NCBI GenBank assembly: GCA_903909815.1
Contig: CAIVXG010000182.1
Span: 1-51,504 of the forward strand
Direction: 5' to 3'
Source of the DNA: an uncultured beta proteobacterium
GTDB taxonomy: Bacteria > Pseudomonadota > Gammaproteobacteria > Burkholderiales > Burkholderiaceae_C
DNA length: 51,504 nt
In this document: one piece after another, positions 18,278 through 25,745 of the stretch
How positions within the stretch are numbered: position 1 is the first letter of the stretch
Layout of the letters: every line of letters begins with the position of its first letter
Notes under the pieces: model-generated
Databases searched by the model: none
The model's input: only the letters and a program-made list of their open reading frames with translations
Told to the model about the DNA's origin: nothing
Translations under genes and position numbers: made by a program

Positions 18278-18985
18278 ATGGTCCCCGTCGTACTGAAACA
18301 CGTCAGCAAGATTTACCACATGGACGCGGTGGATGTGCCGGCCCTGCGCGACATCGATCTGGAAATCCGGCCCAATTGCTTCACCGTGATTTCCGGCCCA
18401 TCCGGCAGCGGCAAGACCACGCTGCTGAATTTGATCGGTTGCATCGACCGGCCAGATCAGGGTGAGGTGATCGTCGCGGGGCAGTCGATTCAGAGTCTGT
18501 CGGACAACGACCTGTCCGATTTTCGCGCGCGCCATCTGGGCTTCATATTCCAGAATTTCAACCTGCTGCCGGTGCTCAGCGCTTATGAAAACGTCGAGTA
18601 CCCGCTGATGCTGGCCGGCGTGCCCGCGGCCCAGCGCCGCGAGCGCGTGCTGGCGTTGCTGGACGCGGTCGGGCTGGCGGAGCGCGCCAATAACCGGCCC
18701 GGCCAGCTCTCCGGCGGTCAGCGCCAGCGCGTCGCGATTGCACGGGCGCTGGCCCCGGCGCCGCAACTGGTGCTGGCGGATGAGCCCACGGCCAACCTGG
18801 ACAGCCAGACCGGTGCGGCAATCATCGCGCTGATGCGCAAGATGCAGCGCGAGCTCCATGTGTCGTTCGTGTTTTCGTCGCACGACCCGCAGGTGCAGGC
18901 CGAGGCCGACGACGCGGTCTTCATCCGCGACGGCCGCATCACGCACGTCCAACGGCGCACCGATGTGGCGCAGGTCACGGCATGA
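18278..18985 (+). CDS. ABC transporter ATP-binding protein, LolD/MacB type
   Basis: This is the cytoplasmic ATPase of 235 residues that drives the permease encoded next. Walker A is GPSGSGKTTLLNLIG, the Q-loop is in GFIFQNFNLLPVLSAYENVEYPL (typical of the LolD/MacB/FtsE branch), the ABC signature is LSGGQRQRVAIARAL, Walker B is LVLADEPTANLDS, and the switch His is in FSSHDP. This branch powers mechanotransmission or lipoprotein-extraction machines rather than classical importers. The start is ATG 18278; the frame opens at 18173 without conservation. The stop overlaps the permease start (ATGA), so the two are translated together. Confidence 0.93.
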   Translation: MVPVVLKHVSKIYHMDAVDVPALRDIDLEIRPNCFTVISGPSGSGKTTLLNLIGCIDRPDQGEVIVAGQSIQSLSDNDLSDFRARHLGFIFQNFNLLPVLSAYENVEYPLMLAGVPAAQRRERVLALLDAVGLAERANNRPGQLSGGQRQRVAIARALAPAPQLVLADEPTANLDSQTGAAIIALMRKMQRELHVSFVFSSHDPQVQAEADDAVFIRDGRITHVQRRTDVAQVTA

Positions 18986-20370
18986 ACCAGTTCTCGCTGG
19001 CACTGCGCAACCTGCTGCGCAACCGTCGCCGCTCGCTCACCACCTTGCTGGCCATGGTCATCGGCCTGAGTGCGATCCTGATCTTTGGCGGCTACGCGCG
19101 CAACTCCATTTTCGCCATGCAAACCGGCTATGTGCAACTGCACGGGCACTTGCAGATACAGCACAAGAACTATTTCCTGTACGGCAGCGGCAACCCCGCG
19201 GCCTATGGCATTTCCGACTATCAAAAGATCATCGACGTGGTCAGAGCCGACCCGGTGTTGGCGCCGATGCTGACCATGGTCACCCCCAAGCTGCAACTCG
19301 GCGGCATCGCTGGTAACTTTGCCGCCGGCGTGTCCAAGAGCGTGATCGCCTCCGGCATCGTGGTGGCCGAGCAAAACGAGATGCGTCGCTGGGACGACTA
19401 CGGCAGCGCGGCCTCGTCGATCCAGTACGCGCTCACCGGTACGCCCCAGGACTCGGTGCTGATCGGCGCCGGCGTGGCGCGCATGCTGCAACTGTGCGCG
19501 CCGCTCAAAGTGGACAACTGCCCACCGGCGCCAGAGCAGGCCAGCAACGACGAAAAGGCGGCGCCGGACGACATCGCAGCGCTCTCGGCGCTGGAGACAC
19601 GGGCCACACCCGCGGCGCACGCCACTGCCATCGAAATGCTGGCGGCCAACCTGCACGGCGCGCCCAACGTCGTGGGCCTGAATGTGGTGAAGGCCGAGAA
19701 CTGGGGCTTCAAGGAGTTCGACGATTCGGCCATGGTGATGCATCTGGCGCAGGCGCAAAAGCTGATCTTCGGTGCGGCGCCACCCCAGGTCACGGCGATC
19801 CAGATCCAGTTGCGGCACACGACTCAGATCCCGCAAGCGCAAGCGCGGCTGGAAGCATTGCTGGGGATGAGCTTCAAGGATGCGCCGCTGGAGCTGCTGG
19901 ACTTTGAAACGCTGACGCCGATTTATGGCCAGTCGATCCAGTTCTTCAATTCGGTGTTTGGCTTCATTGCAACGCTTATCGGTGTCATCGTGCTCTTCAC
20001 CGTGGGCAACACCATGAGCATGGCCGTGGTGGAACGCACCACCGAGATCGGCACACTGCGCGCCATGGGCCAGCGCCGTGGCGGCATCCGCGCCCTGTTC
20101 ATGTGCGAGGGGCTGCTGCTTGGCCTGTTGGGCGCAGTGCTCGGCGTCTTGGTTGCGCTGGCCTTGGCCTTTGCCATCAACCACAGCGGCCTGACCTGGA
20201 CCCCGCCCGGATACGTCTACGCCTATCCGCTCAAGGTGCGGGTCTGGGGCGATCCGGCGCTGATTTTCGAATGCGCCCTCGGCCTGGTGGTGGTGGCGGT
20301 GATTTCCGCCTGGTGGCCCGCCAATCGTGCCGCCCGACTGATGATCGTCGACGCCTTGCGCCACGTATAA
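18982..20370 (+). CDS. ABC transporter permease, FtsX/MacB/LolC-like
   Basis: This inner-membrane subunit has 462 residues. One transmembrane helix near the N-terminus (SLTTLLAMVIGLSAILIFGGYA) is followed by a large periplasmic domain (about 45-310) and three C-terminal helices with the FtsX-family motif GNTMSMAVVERTTEIGTLRAMGQ. This is the four-helix MacB/LolCE layout, in which ATP hydrolysis moves the periplasmic domain. The periplasmic part carries a short Cys pair (CAPLKVDNC) that could form a disulfide, followed by an Ala/Asp/Glu-rich stretch. With the ATPase it should form a dimeric transporter. No MacA-type adaptor is nearby; instead a LolA-like protein follows. Confidence 0.9.
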   Translation: MNQFSLALRNLLRNRRRSLTTLLAMVIGLSAILIFGGYARNSIFAMQTGYVQLHGHLQIQHKNYFLYGSGNPAAYGISDYQKIIDVVRADPVLAPMLTMVTPKLQLGGIAGNFAAGVSKSVIASGIVVAEQNEMRRWDDYGSAASSIQYALTGTPQDSVLIGAGVARMLQLCAPLKVDNCPPAPEQASNDEKAAPDDIAALSALETRATPAAHATAIEMLAANLHGAPNVVGLNVVKAENWGFKEFDDSAMVMHLAQAQKLIFGAAPPQVTAIQIQLRHTTQIPQAQARLEALLGMSFKDAPLELLDFETLTPIYGQSIQFFNSVFGFIATLIGVIVLFTVGNTMSMAVVERTTEIGTLRAMGQRRGGIRALFMCEGLLLGLLGAVLGVLVALALAFAINHSGLTWTPPGYVYAYPLKVRVWGDPALIFECALGLVVVAVISAWWPANRAARLMIVDALRHV

Positions 20371-20389
20371 AACGACAGGAGAGGACACC

Positions 20390-21169
20390 ATGCTAGCACT
20401 GACCCTTCGTTCGATCGTGCTGTTGTGCGCCGCCCTGTGGCTGGCGCCAAGCCAGGCCACGCCCAGCGCACAGGAGATCCTTGCCGCCAGTGACGCGGTG
20501 CGCAATCCGGAGTTTTCGTTTGGCCTGACCAACACCCTGATCGAATACCGCAACGGCAAGCAGACCGACACCAGCACGCTCGCGATCTACTCCAAGGCCG
20601 ACAGAAACAGCGGCCAGTTCCGCAGCCTGATTCGCTATTCTCAGCCGGTGCGCGACGCCAACAAGCTGATGCTGTACAACGGACGGGACCTGTGGTTTTA
20701 CGATCCTTCCAACAAGGCCAGCATCCGCCTGTCACCGCAGCAGCGGCTGCTGGGCCAGGCCTCCAATGGCGATGTCGTGACCGTCAATCTGGCCAAGGAC
20801 TACCAGGCCACGCAGGCCGGTGAAGAGGACGTGCAGGACGGCGAGCGCAAGACACGTCATTGCTACAAGCTCATGCTGGCGGCGATCACACCCGATGCCA
20901 GCTACCACCACATCGAGATCTGGATCGACACCAGCGACAACCATCCGGTCAAGGCGCGCCACTACGCCGAAAGCGGAGGCCTGCTGAAGACGGCGTATTT
21001 CCGCCGCTACCAGAAGCAACTGGGACAGGACCGACCCACCGAAACCGTCATCATCGACGGCCTCGACCCCAACTGGGTGACCGTCATGCGCTTCACCGAT
21101 TGGGTCAAGCGCGAGGTGCCCGACGCCTGGCTGCAGCGCGACTATCTGCCGCGTTTCAAGCCGGAGTGA
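20390..21169 (+). CDS. LolA-like outer-membrane lipoprotein-sorting family periplasmic protein
   Basis: This secreted protein of 259 residues has a signal peptide (MLALTLRSIVLLCAALWLAP, cleavage near SQATPS). The body resembles the LolA-like family often annotated outer membrane lipoprotein-sorting protein: an N-terminal helix (SAQEILAASDAVRNP), then antiparallel beta strands with the signature NGRDLWFYDPSNKASIRLSP and a later HHIEIWIDTSDNHPVKARHY. Such proteins form an open barrel that can hold a lipid chain. It starts 19 nt after the permease, behind a GGAGAGG ribosome-binding site. In context it would carry the cargo released by the transporter across the periplasm. The cargo is unknown. 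Confidence 0.82.
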   Translation: MLALTLRSIVLLCAALWLAPSQATPSAQEILAASDAVRNPEFSFGLTNTLIEYRNGKQTDTSTLAIYSKADRNSGQFRSLIRYSQPVRDANKLMLYNGRDLWFYDPSNKASIRLSPQQRLLGQASNGDVVTVNLAKDYQATQAGEEDVQDGERKTRHCYKLMLAAITPDASYHHIEIWIDTSDNHPVKARHYAESGGLLKTAYFRRYQKQLGQDRPTETVIIDGLDPNWVTVMRFTDWVKREVPDAWLQRDYLPRFKPE

Positions 21170-21179
21170 GCGCCGCCTG

Positions 21180-22427
21180 ATGCGCTCTGCCCTGTTGCTG
21201 CTGATCTGCGCCGCGCTCGCTCAGGGCGCTCATGCCGACGACGCCGACGCGCTCGCACTGGCCGACAGCGCAAGCGCTCAAGTACCGGTCGCCAGCAACT
21301 GGCGCAGCTTCGCCGAAGCGGCCTATGGTCAGTCCAGACCGCGCTCTGGTGCTGCGATTGCAAACAACGAGCGGACATCGCTGGACCTGCAGTTTGACCA
21401 ATCCTTTGCAAGCGGCTGGCGCGCCATTGTGGCGGATCGGCTCGATGTGAACTGGCCAGCTCAGGGTGCCGATCAGCGCGCCATCAACACGCTCAAGGAA
21501 GCGTATCTGAGCTGGCAGGTGCAGGACGACCGCATCCTCGACCTGGGCCGCATCAATGCGCGCTACGGTGTGGCCACAGGCTACAACCCCACCGACTTCT
21601 TTCGCACCGACGCCGTGCGTTCCATGGTGTCGGTGGACCCCACCAGTCTCAAGACCAACCGCCAGGGCAGCGTCATGCTGCGCGGGCAGACGCTTTGGAA
21701 CGGCGGCTCGCTCACGGCCCTGGTCTCGCCCAAGCTGGCGGATCAGCCCAGCGCCATCGGCTTGAACCCCGATTGGGGTGCCACCAATGGCCAGAGCCGC
21801 TGGCTGCTGGCGGCCAGCCAGAAGTTGACGCAGGATCTGAATCCGCAGTGGCTGGTCAGCGGTGGCGCGGGGCAGTTGCCGCGGTGGGGCTTCAATCTGA
21901 CGACGCTGGTGGGCGACGCCAGCGTGGCCTATGTCGAATGGGCGGGCGGGCGCAGCCGCCTGCAGTTGCCGCAGGCGCTGAATCAGCCCGGCGACACCGC
22001 ATTTCACAACCAGTTGGCGGTCGGTGCCAGCTACACCACCGAGAACAAGCTATCGCTCACGCTGGAGTACGACTATGACGGTGCGGCACTGAATCAGACG
22101 CAGTGGAATGCCTTGATGCGCGGTTCGCCCCGCGTTTACGGTGCCTACCGCAACTGGACGCAGGCGGTGCAGTATCTGCCGACGCAAAAGGCCGCGTTCC
22201 TGCATATCGGTTGGCAGGACGCCTTGATCCAGCATCTGGACCTGAGCGCGATGGAGCGCTTGGACGTGGCTGACCGCAGCCGTTTGTCGTGGCTCGAAGC
22301 GCGTTACCACTGGGAGCGCTCGGAGCTGGCGCTGCAGTGGCAGGTGAACAGCGGCGCCCCCGCCAGCGATTACGGCGCCGCGGCCCAGCGCCGGGCCTGG
22401 CAGCTGTTGTGGAGAAGTTATCTCTAA
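21180..22427 (+). CDS. Predicted outer-membrane beta-barrel protein of the ABC/LolA-like cluster
   Basis: The protein has 415 residues and a signal peptide (MRSALLLLICAALAQGAHAD). It consists of many short alternating strands typical of a porin-size barrel, for example TSLDLQFDQSFASGWRAIV and KLSLTLEYDYDG, with aromatic girdles, and it ends in WQLLWRSYL, a hydrophobic C-terminal strand. It carries RINARYGVATGYNPTDFFR, a motif style seen in DUF1302- or alginate-export-like barrels that accompany LolA-like proteins. It begins 10 nt after the LolA-like stop and closes the operon. It probably receives or exports the cargo at the outer membrane. The family is only guessed from strand pattern and context. 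Confidence 0.7.
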   Translation: MRSALLLLICAALAQGAHADDADALALADSASAQVPVASNWRSFAEAAYGQSRPRSGAAIANNERTSLDLQFDQSFASGWRAIVADRLDVNWPAQGADQRAINTLKEAYLSWQVQDDRILDLGRINARYGVATGYNPTDFFRTDAVRSMVSVDPTSLKTNRQGSVMLRGQTLWNGGSLTALVSPKLADQPSAIGLNPDWGATNGQSRWLLAASQKLTQDLNPQWLVSGGAGQLPRWGFNLTTLVGDASVAYVEWAGGRSRLQLPQALNQPGDTAFHNQLAVGASYTTENKLSLTLEYDYDGAALNQTQWNALMRGSPRVYGAYRNWTQAVQYLPTQKAAFLHIGWQDALIQHLDLSAMERLDVADRSRLSWLEARYHWERSELALQWQVNSGAPASDYGAAAQRRAWQLLWRSYL

Positions 22428-22443
22428 ACTTTGTGGGACGGAC

Positions 22444-22530
22444 CGTCATTGCGAGCGTAGCGCGGCAATCCACGGGGGATAGCCGCAGCGGGAGTCATGG
22501 ATTGCCGCGGCCTGCGGCCTCGCAATGACG
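22444..22530. repeat. REP-like palindromic repeat, locus 1
   Basis: This 87-bp imperfect palindrome begins CGTCATTGCGAG and ends CTCGCAATGACG, with inner arms CGCGGCAATCCA and TGGATTGCCGCG. It lies between the barrel gene and tsaD, just after the barrel stop, and could act as a transcript-end structure. The same element recurs at three other loci in this window. Confidence 0.9.
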
Positions 22531-22639
22531 CCGCAGGTTGTCAACTGGTTGCATATCTCAATACGATTGGGTTGTCGGATGTTCCGAGACGCCGTAGCGC
22601 AGGTGTGACGCTGGCAGGCTTCACCTACACTCGCTGCCT

Positions 22640-23677
22640 ATGTTGATCCTGGGAATCGAATCTTCTTGCGACGAAACCGGCGTGGCGCTGGTGCAGTCGG
22701 CAGGCAGCGGCGTGCCGCTGCTGCGCGCCCACGCCTTGCACAGCCAGATCGAGATGCACCAGGCCTACGGCGGCGTGGTGCCGGAGCTGGCCAGCCGCGA
22801 CCATATCCGCCGCGTGCTGCCCCTGACGCGCGCTGTGCTGGAGCAGTCCGGCAGCACGCTGCCGGATGTGGACGTGGTGGCCTACACCCGAGGCCCCGGT
22901 CTGGCCGGCGCGCTGCTGGTGGGATCGGGCGTGGCCTGTGCGCTGGGCGCTGCGCTGAACAAACCGGTGCTGGGAATCCATCACCTCGAAGGCCATTTGC
23001 TGTCGCCCTTTCTGAGCGCTGATCCGCCGCAGTTTCCTTTTGTGGCGCTGCTCGTCTCTGGCGGGCACACGCAGCTGATGCGCGTGGACGGCGTGGGCCG
23101 CTACACCCTGCTGGGCGAGTCCATCGACGACGCCGCCGGCGAGGCGTTCGACAAATCCGCCAAGCTGCTGGGCCTGGGCTACCCTGGCGGCCCCGCGCTG
23201 GCGCGTCTGGCGGAACAAGGCAACCCGGTTGCGTTCAAGCTGCCGCGCCCTTTGCTGCACAGCGGCAACCTGGATTTTTCGTTCTCGGGTCTGAAGACAG
23301 CGGTGCTGACACAGGCCAAGAAACTGGGCGATGAGCTCGATGCACGCAAGGCCGATTTGGCGGCCTCGACCCAGGCCGCGATCGTCGAGGTACTGGTAAA
23401 GAAGTCGCTTTCGGCCCTGAATCAGACTGGCCTGCAGCGCCTGGTGGTGGCTGGCGGGGTGGGGGCGAACCGATCCTTGCGCGAGCAGTTGAACGCCGCT
23501 TGCGGTCAGCGCCGGGTGCGCGTGCATTACCCAGAGCTGGACTTGTGCACTGACAACGGCGCCATGATCGCCATGGCAGCGGCGATGCGGCTGCAAGCGG
23601 GCGTGGAACAGTCTCATCGCAACTACGCGTTCGACGTGAAGCCACGCTGGCCGCTGCAGTCACTGGACGGCCATTGA
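22640..23677 (+). CDS. tsaD: tRNA N6-adenosine threonylcarbamoyltransferase TsaD
   Basis: TsaD transfers the threonylcarbamoyl group to A37 of ANN-decoding tRNAs in the TsaBDE complex. The 345-residue product begins [18 protein letters not shown], the family signature. It has the metal-binding His pair in [11 protein letters not shown], the nucleotide-fold segment [13 protein letters not shown], and the ASKH-fold motif [16 protein letters not shown] with the late Asp of CTDNGAMIA. Length and motifs are complete. It is a single gene flanked by REP-like repeats. Confidence 0.97.
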   Translation: MLILGIESSCDETGVALVQSAGSGVPLLRAHALHSQIEMHQAYGGVVPELASRDHIRRVLPLTRAVLEQSGSTLPDVDVVAYTRGPGLAGALLVGSGVACALGAALNKPVLGIHHLEGHLLSPFLSADPPQFPFVALLVSGGHTQLMRVDGVGRYTLLGESIDDAAGEAFDKSAKLLGLGYPGGPALARLAEQGNPVAFKLPRPLLHSGNLDFSFSGLKTAVLTQAKKLGDELDARKADLAASTQAAIVEVLVKKSLSALNQTGLQRLVVAGGVGANRSLREQLNAACGQRRVRVHYPELDLCTDNGAMIAMAAAMRLQAGVEQSHRNYAFDVKPRWPLQSLDGH

Positions 23678-23704
23678 GGTTGCAAAGACAGGCTTCACCC
23701 CCTT

Positions 23705-23852
23705 CGTCATTGCGAGGCCAAAGGCCGCGGCAATCCATGGCGGAATACCAACATCCGTCATTGCTTCGCTGTGCTCGCAATGACGGATTGGGTGAATAGC
23801 CGCGCTGGCCGTCACTGCGAGGAGCGAAAGCGATGCGGCAATCGCAATGACG
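23705..23852. repeat. REP-like palindromic repeats, locus 2 (one full, one shortened copy)
   Basis: Between the convergent tsaD and hsp20 genes lie a copy at 23705-23785 (CGTCATTGCGAG to CTCGCAATGACG, with an internal extra CGTCATTGC) and a shortened copy at 23810-23852 (CGTCACTGCGAG to CGCAATGACG) that has lost one inner arm. The nested and deleted arms suggest repeated insertion and decay. Confidence 0.85.
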
Positions 23853-23868
23853 CAAAGAGCCGTGACCC

Positions 23869-24264
23869 TCAGACGATGTTCAGCGTCGTCACCTTGCTCG
23901 CAGCAACGAGCTTGCCCAGTTTGAGCGTGAGCACGCCGAATTCGAGCTTGGCTTCGCTGCTCGCGGCATCGATGTCCTGGGGCAGTTCGTAGGCCAGTTG
24001 GTAGCTGCGTGCAGCGTCCTTCAGGCTTTCGATGCGCACTACATTGCCTTCGATGCCGATGTTCAGTTGCCCCTTGGAAACACCCGGCACATCAAAGCTC
24101 AGGGTGTAGGACTTGTCGTCCTGGGTCACAGACGCTGCACTGGCCTTGGCATTTGCTTTGGCGGGTGTCTGCAGGGCCTCGCCCAGCCAGCGTTCCAGTT
24201 GTTGATCAACCCCACGCAGATGGGGGACGTAAGCGGCGCGACGCATGACGGGGGTAAAAAACAT
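23869..24264 (-). CDS. Small heat-shock protein, Hsp20/alpha-crystallin family
   Basis: This 131-residue holdase-type chaperone has an alpha-crystallin domain at about 45-131: DDKSYTLSFDVPGVSKGQLNIGIEGN and the closing strand GVLTLKLGKL, a variant of the A-x-x-x-n-GvL-x-I/V motif. The N-terminal arm is short. The C-terminus is TTLNIV, which retains an I-x-I/V-like end. A good ribosome-binding site (AAAGGAAGAG) precedes ATG 24264. It is transcribed divergently from the binding-protein gene. No ROSE-type leader was recognised in the short 5' region. Confidence 0.9.
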   Translation of the reverse strand: MFFTPVMRRAAYVPHLRGVDQQLERWLGEALQTPAKANAKASAASVTQDDKSYTLSFDVPGVSKGQLNIGIEGNVVRIESLKDAARSYQLAYELPQDIDAASSEAKLEFGVLTLKLGKLVAASKVTTLNIV

Positions 24265-24356
24265 GATGCTCTTCCTTTAGACTGCGCGGCGCTCAAGATA
24301 AGCGCCACAGGCTTCCAATCTATGTGCGCGCTGCGCCATTTCAAGAAAAATATTTC

Positions 24357-25676
24357 ATGTTTAATTTTCCATTCCAACTCTTGAAATTCGCGCTCATGGC
24401 GCTAGCGGCGAGTGCTTTTTTGACGGGCGCGGCATGGGCGCAAGCACTTGAAAACCTGAAGCCCACGCCCATCAAGCTGGCTCTGGTCGAGGGCTTGAGT
24501 GGCCCCTTTGCCAACACCGGCGAAGCCGTCTTTCGCAACCTGGTGTGGGCGGTAGAGCGCGTGAATGCGCGCGGCGGCGTCAAGGTGGGGGCGGGCGCGG
24601 CGCGGCCACTGCTGCTGCAGCGCTACGACAGCCAGGGCCAGAACGAGGAGGCCCTGGCGGCGCTGCGCTCGGCCATCGACGACGGCGCGCAGTTCATCCT
24701 GCAGGGCAACTCGTCGGCCAATGCGGCGGCGCTGCTGGACGCCATCAACAAGCACAACGAGCGCGAACCGCTGAAGCGCGTGCTGCTGCTCAACTATTCC
24801 GCCGTGGACCCCATTCTCACCAACGAAAGATGCAGCTTCTGGCACTTCCGCTTCGACGCCCACGCCGACATGCGCATGGCCGCGCTGATGGACGTGATCA
24901 AGGATGACAAGGGCACGCAGCGCGTCTACCTGATCGGGCAGGACTACAGCTTTGGCCAGGCGGTGCTGCGTGAGGCGCGCCGGCAGCTCGCGCGTCAGCG
25001 TGCCGACATCGCCATCGTCGGCGACGAGTTACACCCCATGGGTCGCATCAAGGACTTCCTGCCCTATGCCGCCAAGATCAAGGCCAGCGGCGCCCAGGCC
25101 GTCATCACCGGCAATTGGGGCAACGACCTCACGCTGCTGGTGAAGGCGGCGCGCGAGGTCGGCTTTGACGGCAAGTTCTACACCTTCTACGGCAACGCCC
25201 TGGGCGCACCCGCGGCCATCGGTGAGGCCGGTATCGACCGCGTGATTGCGGTGGCCGAGTGGCTGCCGAATGTGGCCGGCACACAAAGCGAATTCTTCTA
25301 CCGTTCCTTCAAGGCGCGTTATCCCGCGCCTGCCGACGACTACGTGCACATGCGCATGCAGTTGATGGTAGAGGCGTTGGCGCAATCACTTGAACGCTCG
25401 GCGCAGCCGCCGCGCGGCCATGCGCTGGACCTGGTGGCGGTGGCCAACCAGTTGGAGAAGTCCACGCTCCACTTCTACGGCCAGAGCGGCGCCATGCGCG
25501 CCTCCGATCACCAATTCCAGCAGGCGCTGGTGGTGGGCGTGATGGAGCGCGTGGGTACACCCGGTGTCAAGTTCGACGTCGAGGGGTCAGGCTACGGCTT
25601 TCGCGTGGTGCGCAGCATCAGCGCCGAGCGCGCGGAGCAGCCCACGAACTGCAACATGCAGCGCCCAGGGTCATAG
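24357..25676 (+). CDS. Periplasmic substrate-binding protein, branched-chain amino-acid (LivK) type
   Basis: The precursor has 439 residues with a signal peptide ending near GAAWAQA. It shows the type-I periplasmic binding fold: PIKLALVEGLSGPFANTGEAVFRNLVWAVERVNARGG at the start, the RAVYLIGQDYSFGQ-like hinge segment (QRVYLIGQDYSFGQAVLREA), and AQAVITGNWGNDLTLLVKAAREVG. Proteins of this Leu/Ile/Val-binding branch bind amino acids, amides or aromatic acids. No permease or ATPase genes are adjacent. Instead a hybrid histidine kinase follows after 69 nt, so a sensory rather than transport role is possible. The start ATG 24357 was preferred over 24324 because it directly precedes the signal peptide. 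Confidence 0.88.
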   Translation: MFNFPFQLLKFALMALAASAFLTGAAWAQALENLKPTPIKLALVEGLSGPFANTGEAVFRNLVWAVERVNARGGVKVGAGAARPLLLQRYDSQGQNEEALAALRSAIDDGAQFILQGNSSANAAALLDAINKHNEREPLKRVLLLNYSAVDPILTNERCSFWHFRFDAHADMRMAALMDVIKDDKGTQRVYLIGQDYSFGQAVLREARRQLARQRADIAIVGDELHPMGRIKDFLPYAAKIKASGAQAVITGNWGNDLTLLVKAAREVGFDGKFYTFYGNALGAPAAIGEAGIDRVIAVAEWLPNVAGTQSEFFYRSFKARYPAPADDYVHMRMQLMVEALAQSLERSAQPPRGHALDLVAVANQLEKSTLHFYGQSGAMRASDHQFQQALVVGVMERVGTPGVKFDVEGSGYGFRVVRSISAERAEQPTNCNMQRPGS

Positions 25677-25745
25677 TCCCGCTTCGCAACAAAGCCCGGG
25701 TTATGATGGTTTTTCAGATCCGAAACAAGGCAAACAAGGCGCGGC

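Noticed and set aside
18718..20577. 619-residue minus-strand open frame opposite the ABC genes
   Set aside because: Antisense shadow; the plus strand carries complete Walker and FtsX motifs.
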